DNA of 64,000 nucleotides from Pseudomonadota bacterium (lineage in GTDB: Bacteria > Pseudomonadota > Alphaproteobacteria > Caulobacterales > Aquidulcibacteraceae). The position numbers and the translations under genes were made by a program. The notes beneath the pieces are model-generated. The model worked only from the letters and a program-made list of their open reading frames with translations, had not been told where the DNA came from and ran no database searches. Of the stretch, positions 56,893-64,000 are shown piece after piece (position 1 is the stretch's first letter; every line of letters starts with the position of its first letter). The DNA is taken from positions 1 to 64,000 of the forward strand of contig JAIUOD010000006.1 of the NCBI GenBank assembly GCA_020161405.1. Reading direction: 5' to 3'.

Positions 56893-57516
56893 ATGGAAAA
56901 GACTATGATAACCAATGATGATACATCTTCTGATAGGCGTTCACTTATCATTGATGCGGCAACAAAATTATTTTGCCAAAATGGTTATTCTGGGACACGA
57001 ATGTCTGACATCGCAGAGGCTATAAATGTTACAAAACCTATAGTTTACCGCTATTTCTCTTCAAAGGAGGAATTGTTTGCGGCTTGGGTTGATATTGTTT
57101 TGGTCGCACGTCGCAATGAAATTGTCGAGCGTATAGTTAATTCAAATAAAAGCGTTAAAGACGAAGCATATACGATTTTAATGAATTCTGTTGATGGCTT
57201 AGGCTCGCCTATCATTCTTGCGCCTTGGCGTATTGCAATTCTTGAAAGCGATAATTTCCCAAATATCACCCAATTGATAAGGGAAAAATTCAAATTGCCG
57301 ATTTTTCTTGCCGTCAAAGAGCTTTTTGAAAGAGGTCTTAAGAATAAAGAGATTCAAGGCGAAAGCGCGGATGTTCTTGCACGCTTGTTTTGTTCACCAA
57401 TTGCCGCAGGCGCATCTATGTTTGCAACTTTTGGTCTTGATTATATGAGCCGTGAAGAAACGGAGCATTTGTTCATTGCGCATCACAAAAGCTTTTTTGA
57501 AAAATGGTCGGTTTAA
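56893..57516 (+). CDS. TetR family transcriptional regulator
   Basis: The N-terminal helix-turn-helix (about 14-60) reads RRSLIIDAATKLFCQNGYSG, MSDIAEAINVTK and YRYFSSKEELFAAW. A ligand-binding helical domain with the usual hydrophobic pattern follows, 207 residues in total. The gene stands alone, next to the LysR gene and ahead of the valine-degradation operon, so it may control its own gene or a neighbouring one. The ligand is unknown. Confidence 0.93.
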   Translation: MEKTMITNDDTSSDRRSLIIDAATKLFCQNGYSGTRMSDIAEAINVTKPIVYRYFSSKEELFAAWVDIVLVARRNEIVERIVNSNKSVKDEAYTILMNSVDGLGSPIILAPWRIAILESDNFPNITQLIREKFKLPIFLAVKELFERGLKNKEIQGESADVLARLFCSPIAAGASMFATFGLDYMSREETEHLFIAHHKSFFEKWSV

Positions 57517-57552
57517 TATTAAATTCAAATTAAATCTTCAATTATTAAATAA

Positions 57553-58428
57553 TTATATTTTGCTTTTGATGTTTTCAAATAAGAATTTTTCAAAAACGCG
57601 ATAGCGTTTGGTATCAATTATACTTTTGTGTGATGAAAGCCAAAAGGTGCGTGAAATTGAAATTTCATTGGCTAATAATCGCGTTAAATTATTATCGGCA
57701 ATGAAATTTGGTAAAATAGCAATTCCAACCCCTTGTTCGACCAAGTTTTTTTTCGCAATTATCGATGAACATCTTAGGCGTGGTTTGAAATACGGAAATA
57801 CTTCTTCAAAATATCTAAGCTCTGGCGCATATATTAAATCATCAACATAGCCAATTAAAGTATGATTTTCTAAGTCATTCTTTTCTTTGATATTTGCCGC
57901 TTTTTCATAGTTTTTTGAACAATAAAGGCCAAGTTCATATTCAAGCAAAGGTCTTGAAATAATCAATTTTGATTTTGGCTTTGAAAGACCAATTGCAATA
58001 TCAGCTTCACGGCGCGAAAGGCTTAGGAAGCCACTTCCCGATACTAAATCTATTTCAATATCAGGGTATAATTTGTGAAATTTTGAAATAGTTTTGGTTA
58101 AAATATTAGCGCCAAAACCTTCAGCCGCACTAAGCCTTATTGTGCCTTTAATATTTCTATCATTATCAAACTTGCGGCCAAAAATTGATCCTGTTTGTAA
58201 TTCAACTTCTTCACATTTTTCCAATAATTGAGTGCCAGCATTTGTAAGTTGATGGCCTCTGCGATGTTTTTCAAAAAGTATTTGTCCCAAATCTTCCTCA
58301 AGGCGTTTTATACGTCGCGCAACAGTGGTTTCATCAAGTTTTAAATCAATTGCGGCATCGGCAATATTATTCTTTCTTGCAGCGCTAAGAAATATACGTA
58401 AATTATCCCAATTAATTATATTTGACAC
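57553..58428 (-). CDS. LysR family transcriptional regulator
   Basis: The N-terminal winged helix has NLRIFLSAARKNNIADAAIDL and DETTVARRIKRLEEDLG, followed by an effector-binding domain; 291 residues. It is transcribed divergently from mmsA with 103 nt between the starts, the classical position of a LysR regulator of the adjacent operon. I infer that it controls valine or 3-hydroxyisobutyrate catabolism. Confidence 0.93.
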   Translation of the reverse strand: MSNIINWDNLRIFLSAARKNNIADAAIDLKLDETTVARRIKRLEEDLGQILFEKHRRGHQLTNAGTQLLEKCEEVELQTGSIFGRKFDNDRNIKGTIRLSAAEGFGANILTKTISKFHKLYPDIEIDLVSGSGFLSLSRREADIAIGLSKPKSKLIISRPLLEYELGLYCSKNYEKAANIKEKNDLENHTLIGYVDDLIYAPELRYFEEVFPYFKPRLRCSSIIAKKNLVEQGVGIAILPNFIADNNLTRLLANEISISRTFWLSSHKSIIDTKRYRVFEKFLFENIKSKI

Positions 58429-58531
58429 TTAATTTCACCTGCAAAAATACCGCTTCATGATGCGAAATTTGGTGTTTACACGATTTTGTGCAACCTATAA
58501 AGATTGATTTATTTAAAACATGGGGAAGAAT

Positions 58532-60025
58532 ATGCGTAATGTAGGGCATTTTATTGGCGGCAAAAAAATTGAAGGCCAATCTGGACGTTTTGGCGATTTC
58601 TACAATCCATCAACTGGTGAATTACAAGGCAAAGTTGCCCTTGCAAATGTATCGGAGCTTGACCAAGCCGTACAAAATGCCAAACGAGCCCAAAAAGAAT
58701 GGGCGCATGTAAACCCACAGCGCCGTGCACGCATCATGTTTGATTTTAAAGCTTTGGTTGAAAAAAACATGGATGAATTGGCGCTTCTTTTGTCATCTGA
58801 ACATGGCAAGGTTATTGCCGATTCAAAAGGTGATATTATTCGTGGCCTTGACGTGGTTGAATTTGCATGCGGTATTCCGCAAAACCAAAAGGGCGATCAT
58901 ACTTTAGGTGCAGGCCCCGGGGTAGATGTTTATTCGGTTCGTGTTCCATTGGGTGTTGTGGCGGCAATAACGCCATTTAATTTCCCAGCCATGATTCCAA
59001 TGTGGATGTTTGGTGTGGCAATCGCAACTGGTAATGCCGTTATATTAAAACCATCAGAGCGTGACCCATCAGTTCCAATTAGATTAGCTGAATTATTCAT
59101 CGAAGCGGGCGCGCCCGCTGGGCTATTGAATGTTATAAATGGTGATAAAGAGGCGGTGGACGCAATCTTGCAGCACCCTGATATTAAGGCAGTTTCATTC
59201 GTTGGCTCATCCGATATTGCCCATTATGTTTATCATGAAGCGGCAAAATATGGCAAACGTGCGCAATGTATGGGCGGGGCAAAAAATCATGGCATAATCA
59301 TGCCAGATGCCAATATGGATCAGGCAGTAAAAGATATTGTTGGCGCAGCTTACGGTTCGGCAGGGGAACGCTGTATGGCGCTTCCCGTTGTTGTTCCAGT
59401 TGGTGAGGGAACGGCAGAAAAATTACTTGATAAATTAATGCCTGCAATCGAAGCCTTGAAAATCGGCATTTCAACTGACCCACAGGCCGATTATGGCCCT
59501 GTTGTAACCGCCGCCCACAAAGCAAAAGTAACTGGAATGATTGATAAAGCGGTCGAAGAAGGCGCAAAATTATTAATCGATGGGCGTGGATTTAAACTTC
59601 AAGGTTATGAAAATGGTTTCTTTATGGGGCCAACATTGCTTGATAATGTATCAACCGATATGGTGACTTATAAAGAAGAAATTTTTGGCCCAGTTTTGCA
59701 AATTGTGCGCGCCAAAACTTTTGAAGAAGCAATTAAACTTCCGTCTGAGCATCAATATGGCAATGGCGTTGCAATCTTTACCCAATCAGGGCGTGCCGCC
59801 CGCGAATTTGCCGCACAGGTTGAGGTTGGAATGGTTGGCATAAATGTGCCAATACCTGTTCCGGTTGCATATCATTCTTTTGGCGGGTGGAAGCGTTCGG
59901 CATTTGGTGATATTAATCAATATGGCATGGAGGGAGTGCGCTTTTACACCAAAACCAAAACCATCACCGAAAGATGGCCTGAATCTTTAACCGAAGATAG
60001 CGCATTCATTATTCCAACTTTTTAA
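58532..60025 (+). CDS. mmsA: Methylmalonate-semialdehyde dehydrogenase (CoA-acylating)
   Basis: MmsA oxidises methylmalonate semialdehyde to propionyl-CoA in the last step of valine breakdown. The aldehyde-dehydrogenase signature NFPAMIPMWMF, the substrate-site SVPIRLAELF and the nucleophile cysteine in GSAGERCMALPV are present. ATG 58532 follows GGGGAAG; the ATG at 58520 adds four residues. The 497 residues match the family. It is first in a five-gene operon. Confidence 0.95.
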   Translation: MRNVGHFIGGKKIEGQSGRFGDFYNPSTGELQGKVALANVSELDQAVQNAKRAQKEWAHVNPQRRARIMFDFKALVEKNMDELALLLSSEHGKVIADSKGDIIRGLDVVEFACGIPQNQKGDHTLGAGPGVDVYSVRVPLGVVAAITPFNFPAMIPMWMFGVAIATGNAVILKPSERDPSVPIRLAELFIEAGAPAGLLNVINGDKEAVDAILQHPDIKAVSFVGSSDIAHYVYHEAAKYGKRAQCMGGAKNHGIIMPDANMDQAVKDIVGAAYGSAGERCMALPVVVPVGEGTAEKLLDKLMPAIEALKIGISTDPQADYGPVVTAAHKAKVTGMIDKAVEEGAKLLIDGRGFKLQGYENGFFMGPTLLDNVSTDMVTYKEEIFGPVLQIVRAKTFEEAIKLPSEHQYGNGVAIFTQSGRAAREFAAQVEVGMVGINVPIPVPVAYHSFGGWKRSAFGDINQYGMEGVRFYTKTKTITERWPESLTEDSAFIIPTF

Positions 60026-60035
60026 AGGAAATATT

Positions 60036-60812
60036 GTGTCTAATTACGAAACCCTAATTGTTGAAACCAAAGGTAAAGTGCTTTTGGTAAGTATTAATCG
60101 CCCCGATAGTTTGAACGCATTAAATACCAATGTTATGCGCGAAATCACGCAAGTTGCAAAAGATGCCGACAAAAATCCTGAAATTGCAGCTTTGGTAATT
60201 ACAGGTTCGGGCCGTGCCTTTGCGGCGGGCGCAGATATTAAAGAAATGGCGGATAAAAGTTTCACAGATATGTATATGGGTGACTTTTTTGGTGCGTGGG
60301 ATGAATTTGCCAATTGCCGCAAGCCAAAAATAGCTGCTGTTAATGGCTTTGCACTTGGTGGTGGATGCGAACTTGCAATGATGTGCGATATGATTTTTGC
60401 CTCAACAAAAGCAAAATTTGGACAGCCTGAAATCAAATTGGGCGTAACCCCTGGCATGGGTGGTTCGGTTCGTCTTACGAAAGCGGTTGGTAAATCAATG
60501 GCAATGGATATGGTTTTAACTGGGCGCATGATTGATGCCGATGAAGCCAAAGCAATCGGCCTTGTAAGCCGTGTTATAGAACCCGACGATTTATTAAACC
60601 AAGCCTTAGAGGCTGCAAGCGAAATTGCAAAATATTCACAAGTGGCATCAATTGCCGCCAAAGAAATGGTAAATCGCGCTTTAGAACTTTCAACCCAAGA
60701 AGCTGTGCGCTTTGAGCGTCGCCTTTTCCAAGCCCTATTTGCAACCGAAGACCAAAAAGAAGGCATGGCAGCTTTCACTGAAAAACGCGAAGCCAAATTT
60801 AAGGATAAATAA
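60036..60812 (+). CDS. Enoyl-CoA hydratase (probably methacrylyl-CoA hydratase)
   Basis: A crotonase-fold protein of 258 residues: AGADIKEMAD is the oxyanion segment and the catalytic glutamates lie in GGGCELAMMCD and GQPEIKLGVTPGMGG. The start is GTG 60036 with AAGGAAA upstream. Its place between mmsA and the acyl-CoA dehydrogenase points to hydration of methacrylyl-CoA in valine degradation. The stop overlaps the next start by one base. Confidence 0.93.
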   Translation: MSNYETLIVETKGKVLLVSINRPDSLNALNTNVMREITQVAKDADKNPEIAALVITGSGRAFAAGADIKEMADKSFTDMYMGDFFGAWDEFANCRKPKIAAVNGFALGGGCELAMMCDMIFASTKAKFGQPEIKLGVTPGMGGSVRLTKAVGKSMAMDMVLTGRMIDADEAKAIGLVSRVIEPDDLLNQALEAASEIAKYSQVASIAAKEMVNRALELSTQEAVRFERRLFQALFATEDQKEGMAAFTEKREAKFKDK

Positions 60813-61948
60813 TGCAATTTTCCCTGAATGAAGATCAAATCGCCATTCAAAATATGGCGCAAGAATTCACCCAAGAACGCATTACGCCATTTGCCGCAAA
60901 ATGGGATGAAGACCATATTTTACCACGCGATGTTATAAATGCTGCCGCCGAACTTGGCTTTTTGTCAATTTATGTATCGGAAGAAAGCGGTGGGGTTGGT
61001 CTTGGACGCCTTGAATCTGCACTTATTATGGAGGCGATGGCTTATGGTTGCCCATCAACATCGGCCTTTATTTCAATACATAATATGGCATCTTGGATGA
61101 TTGATACTTATGGAAGCCAAACATTAAAAGATAAATATTTACCGCAATTAATCACTGGCGAAAAATTGGTTTCATATTGCCTTACCGAACCAAATTCAGG
61201 TTCGGATGCCGCAAGCCTTGCAACAAAAGCAATTGACGATGGTGATTCATATATTGTTACTGGTTCAAAAGCCTTTATTTCGGGCGGTGGCTATAATGAT
61301 TTATATGTCACAATGGTACGAACAGGCGAAGCGGGGCCAAAGGGAATTTCATGTCTTATAATCGAGAAAGACATGAAGGGTGTAAGTTTTGGCGCCAATG
61401 AGCGTAAATTAGGTTGGCGTTCACAACCAACTGCACAGGTAAATTTTGACAATGTTCGCGTTCCCAAAGAAAATTTGGTTGGTGAATTAGGGCAGGGGTT
61501 TAAATTTGCCATGTCTGGCCTTGATGGTGGGCGCTTAAATATTGGCGCATGTTCATTGGGCGGTGCGCAACGTTGCCTTGACGAAGCCATTAAACATACC
61601 AAAGAACGTAAGCAATTTGGTAAATCAATATCCGATTTCCAAGCAACACAATTCACCCTTGCCGATATGGAAACCAAATTACAAGCGGCGCGCACTTTGC
61701 TATACACTGCGGCCTGCAAAGTAACTGAAAGCGCCAAGGATAGAACCCAATTTGCGGCAATGGCAAAAAGATTTGCAACTGATACGGGTATGGAAATCGC
61801 CGATAGTGCGCTGCAACTTCATGGCGGCTATGGCTATTTAATGGATTATCCGATTGAGCGTTTTTTCCGTGATTTGCGGGTTCATCGCATTTTAGAAGGC
61901 ACGAACGAAATCATGCGCACAATTATTGCCAAGGGGCTTTTATCTTGA
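60812..61948 (+). CDS. Acyl-CoA dehydrogenase, probably isobutyryl-CoA dehydrogenase
   Basis: The 378-residue FAD enzyme has YCLTEPNSGSDAAS, the RKQFGKSISDFQATQF helix and the catalytic-base region HRILEGTNEIMR. It probably forms methacrylyl-CoA from isobutyryl-CoA, judging from its operon partners. It overlaps the preceding stop by one base and the next start by four. Confidence 0.93.
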   Translation: MQFSLNEDQIAIQNMAQEFTQERITPFAAKWDEDHILPRDVINAAAELGFLSIYVSEESGGVGLGRLESALIMEAMAYGCPSTSAFISIHNMASWMIDTYGSQTLKDKYLPQLITGEKLVSYCLTEPNSGSDAASLATKAIDDGDSYIVTGSKAFISGGGYNDLYVTMVRTGEAGPKGISCLIIEKDMKGVSFGANERKLGWRSQPTAQVNFDNVRVPKENLVGELGQGFKFAMSGLDGGRLNIGACSLGGAQRCLDEAIKHTKERKQFGKSISDFQATQFTLADMETKLQAARTLLYTAACKVTESAKDRTQFAAMAKRFATDTGMEIADSALQLHGGYGYLMDYPIERFFRDLRVHRILEGTNEIMRTIIAKGLLS

Positions 61949-62988
61949 GTGATAACGTAATTATCGAAATTATTGGCAATCTTGGGCTTATTACATTAAA
62001 TCGCCCCGAAAGCCTTAATGCCCTTAATACGAAAATGTGCAAAGACATTACCAATGCACTTTTGAATTGGGAAAATGACGATAATATTAAGGCAGTTTTG
62101 ATAAAAGGTGCGGGCGATCGTGCCTTTTGCGCGGGCGGCGATATTATCATGCTTCATAATTCTGGTCGTGATAAAACTAATGAAGCCGAAATTTTTTGGC
62201 GCACTGAATATGCCTTAAATGAATTAATCCATTCCTATCCCAAGCCATACATTGCCTTGATTGATGGTATTACAATGGGCGGTGGGGTTGGCTTGTCGGT
62301 TCATGGTAAATATCGTATTGCAGGTTCAAAAACCTTATTTGCCATGCCTGAAACTGGAATTGGTTATTTCCCCGATGTTGGGGGTACATATTTTCTGCCG
62401 CGTTTGGGGCGCGCTATTGGTAATTGGATGGGGCTTACGGGGGCGCGAATTGATGGGGCAATGGCCTGTAAAATTGGTGTTGCAACCCATTATATCGATA
62501 GCCACAAACATAATGATTTAATAAGTGCCTTAAGTGGCAGCCAATTAAATGGTAGTTTTGAGCAAATCGAAGAAATTTTGGGCGAAATTTGCATTAATTT
62601 GCCCCCGATTGCCGATTTGCCGCCAAGTATAAATTGTTTTGATAATGATGATTTAGCAAGCATTACTAATTGCCTTGAAAGTTCAAATGATGATTGGGCA
62701 ATGGCGCAATTAAAAGCCATAAAAACCAAATCACCAATCGCGCTTTGTGTTACATTATTGGCGATGAAAAAGGGCGGTTTTTTAAGTTTCCGCGAGGCAA
62801 TGATACGCGAATTAGACCTATCATTAAATTTCCTAAAATCACATGATTTTTACGAAGGCATTCGCGCCCAAGTGATTGATAAGGATAGAAATCCCAAATG
62901 GGAATATAATGATATTTCGCAAATTTCGGATGATAAAATTGCGCAATTTTTCGCGCTTAATCCCAAAATACTTGAATTTATAAAATAG
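61945..62988 (+). CDS. 3-hydroxyisobutyryl-CoA hydrolase
   Basis: A crotonase-superfamily member of 347 residues, longer than a hydratase. AFCAGGDIIMLH, GGGVGLSVHGKYRIAG and AMPETGIGYFPDVGGTYFLPRL fit HIBYL-CoA hydrolase, which releases free 3-hydroxyisobutyrate. TTG 61945 is the start, overlapping the dehydrogenase stop (TTGA); no better codon is nearby. It feeds mmsB directly. Confidence 0.93.
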   Translation: MSDNVIIEIIGNLGLITLNRPESLNALNTKMCKDITNALLNWENDDNIKAVLIKGAGDRAFCAGGDIIMLHNSGRDKTNEAEIFWRTEYALNELIHSYPKPYIALIDGITMGGGVGLSVHGKYRIAGSKTLFAMPETGIGYFPDVGGTYFLPRLGRAIGNWMGLTGARIDGAMACKIGVATHYIDSHKHNDLISALSGSQLNGSFEQIEEILGEICINLPPIADLPPSINCFDNDDLASITNCLESSNDDWAMAQLKAIKTKSPIALCVTLLAMKKGGFLSFREAMIRELDLSLNFLKSHDFYEGIRAQVIDKDRNPKWEYNDISQISDDKIAQFFALNPKILEFIK

Positions 62989-62995
62989 GTGTAAA

Positions 62996-63883
62996 ATGGC
63001 AAATATCGCATTCATTGGCCTTGGAAATATGGGCGGCGGCATGGCAGCCAATTTGGCAAAATCACACATGGTTTTCGCCTTTGATTTATCCCAAGACGCA
63101 ATTGAAAAGGCAAAGTTGGCGGGTTGCGAAATTGCGCCCTCTGCCAATGATGCGGTTAAAAATGCGCAAGTGATTGTTACAATGCTACCTGCGGGTGCGC
63201 ATGTGAAATCGGTTTATTTAGGTGATAATGGTATTTTGGCCAATGCACCGAAAAATTCACTTTTCCTTGATTGTTCAACTATTGATATAGAAAGCGCACG
63301 CGAAGTTGCAAATGCTGCTATTGCATTTGGGCATGAATTTTGTGATGCCCCTGTTTCTGGCGGTGTTGCGGCGGCAAATGCAGGCACTTTGACCTTTATG
63401 GTTGGCGGCGAAAATTCATCATTTGAAAAAGCAAAACCAATATTGGAAAATATGGGTAAAAAGATTTTTCACGCGGGCAATATTGGCAATGGGCAGGCGG
63501 CAAAAATCTGTAATAATATGCTTCTTGGTATTCACATGATTGGCACATCGGAGGCCTTTAGTTTAGCAAAAAAACTTGGCCTTGATGCACAGGCATTTTT
63601 TGATATTTCATCGGTTTCATCGGGGCAAAATTGGTCAATGACATCTTATTGCCCAGTGGCAGGACCAGTTCCAACATCGCCCGCCAATAATGATTATAAA
63701 GCAGGTTTTGCCGCTGCCATGATGCTTAAGGATTTACGCCTCGCAGCGCAGGCGGCAAGCAATGTGAAAGCTGCCACACCAATGGGCGCAAATGCATTAA
63801 GCCTTTATTCAATCATGGAACAACAAGGCATGGATACAATGGATTTTTCGGCAATTATCAAACTGTTTGATAAAGAGCTTTAA
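62996..63883 (+). CDS. mmsB: 3-hydroxyisobutyrate dehydrogenase
   Basis: The 295-residue protein has a Rossmann motif, IGLGNMGGGMAANL. The substrate segment CDAPVSGGVAAANAGTL and the catalytic lysine in GNGQAAKICNNML follow. It oxidises 3-hydroxyisobutyrate to methylmalonate semialdehyde, the substrate of mmsA at the other end of the operon. It starts seven bases after the hydrolase stop and is the last gene. Confidence 0.96.
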   Translation: MANIAFIGLGNMGGGMAANLAKSHMVFAFDLSQDAIEKAKLAGCEIAPSANDAVKNAQVIVTMLPAGAHVKSVYLGDNGILANAPKNSLFLDCSTIDIESAREVANAAIAFGHEFCDAPVSGGVAAANAGTLTFMVGGENSSFEKAKPILENMGKKIFHAGNIGNGQAAKICNNMLLGIHMIGTSEAFSLAKKLGLDAQAFFDISSVSSGQNWSMTSYCPVAGPVPTSPANNDYKAGFAAAMMLKDLRLAAQAASNVKAATPMGANALSLYSIMEQQGMDTMDFSAIIKLFDKEL

Positions 63884-64000
63884 TGCGCCATTGGAACTGG
63901 GCCGCCATCTTTTGAAGGCTTTGGTACGAAAAATACCATACAAGCTGCACAAAATGTAATTACTGCAAGCAACATAAAGGTTTCATTGGTTGCCAACATT
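63880..64000 (-). CDS. C-terminal end of a membrane transporter, partial
   Basis: The minus strand reads without a stop from the window edge to TAA at 63880-63882. It gives about 39 residues: a hydrophobic helix (FMLLAVITFCAACMVFFVP) and a short polar tail PKPSKDGG. The pattern fits the last helix of an MFS/DHA2-type efflux permease, but too little is visible to be sure. It overlaps the mmsB stop, convergent. Confidence 0.5.
   Translation of the reverse strand, partial: MLATNETFMLLAVITFCAACMVFFVPKPSKDGGPVPMAH

Noticed and set aside
60044..60916. 290-codon open frame antisense to the enoyl-CoA hydratase
   Set aside because: It is the antisense shadow of a well-supported gene, with Ser/Ala/Ile-rich composition and no family features.

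Overview
The window is a low-GC alphaproteobacterial chromosome segment with an accessory island at its left end. The lineage call rests on the TIGR02300-type zinc-ribbon gene beside cmk-rpsA-ihfB, a CheY/CheZ pair, a complete mmsA-to-mmsB valine-degradation operon, a TelA/XpaC cluster and tandem Tat-exported DUF885 proteins. I cannot name the genus. Several genes start at TTG or GTG behind a good Shine-Dalgarno, so some first-ATG or longest-ORF starts are wrong and are corrected here.

Positions 1 to about 16,870 are mobile or defensive DNA. The leftmost leftward genes form a phage-type packaging and methylation module: the N-terminus of a large terminase, a DUF5681 protein, a ParB-domain adenine methyltransferase and an unknown protein. 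Across a palindrome-rich intergenic stretch, a rightward DUF3489 / DUF2924 / serine recombinase cassette begins. Beyond the recombinase lie three defence-type units: an McrBC type IV restriction system whose McrB carries an EVE-like region; a translationally coupled pair of a predicted nuclease and a caspase-fold protease; and, convergent to these, a roughly 1,515-codon Avs-like protein (Mrr-type nuclease plus STAND NTPase) split by one in-frame TAG. A tRNA-Ala(GGC) gene closes the island, its 3' end facing the island.

From 17,000 to 34,700 is housekeeping chromosome: cmk, rpsA with a three-hairpin leader, ihfB, mscL, two tandem paralogous secreted proteins, ggt, a TVP38-type membrane protein, an AmpG-like transporter, a membrane-anchored trypsin-like protease, a hybrid histidine kinase and pgi. 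From 34,700 to 54,000 come an exported alpha/beta-hydrolase-like protein lacking its nucleophile serine, telA-xpaC-xpaC, a GST, an SCP2 protein, a lipase-like hydrolase, a glycine-zipper protein, a dicarboxylate symporter, a hemolysin III protein, cheY-cheZ, MaoC, ribF, an EamA transporter and two DUF885 proteins. Very long perfect hairpins mark several gene ends.

From 54,100 to the end are groES-groEL behind a CIRCE operator, a long gene-free AT-rich stretch, a TetR regulator, a LysR regulator divergent from the operon mmsA / enoyl-CoA hydratase / acyl-CoA dehydrogenase / 3-hydroxyisobutyryl-CoA hydrolase / mmsB, and the C-terminus of a membrane protein running in from the right edge.

The best candidates for something undescribed are the nuclease-caspase pair (9207-11635) and the amber-split Avs-like gene (11783-16330).
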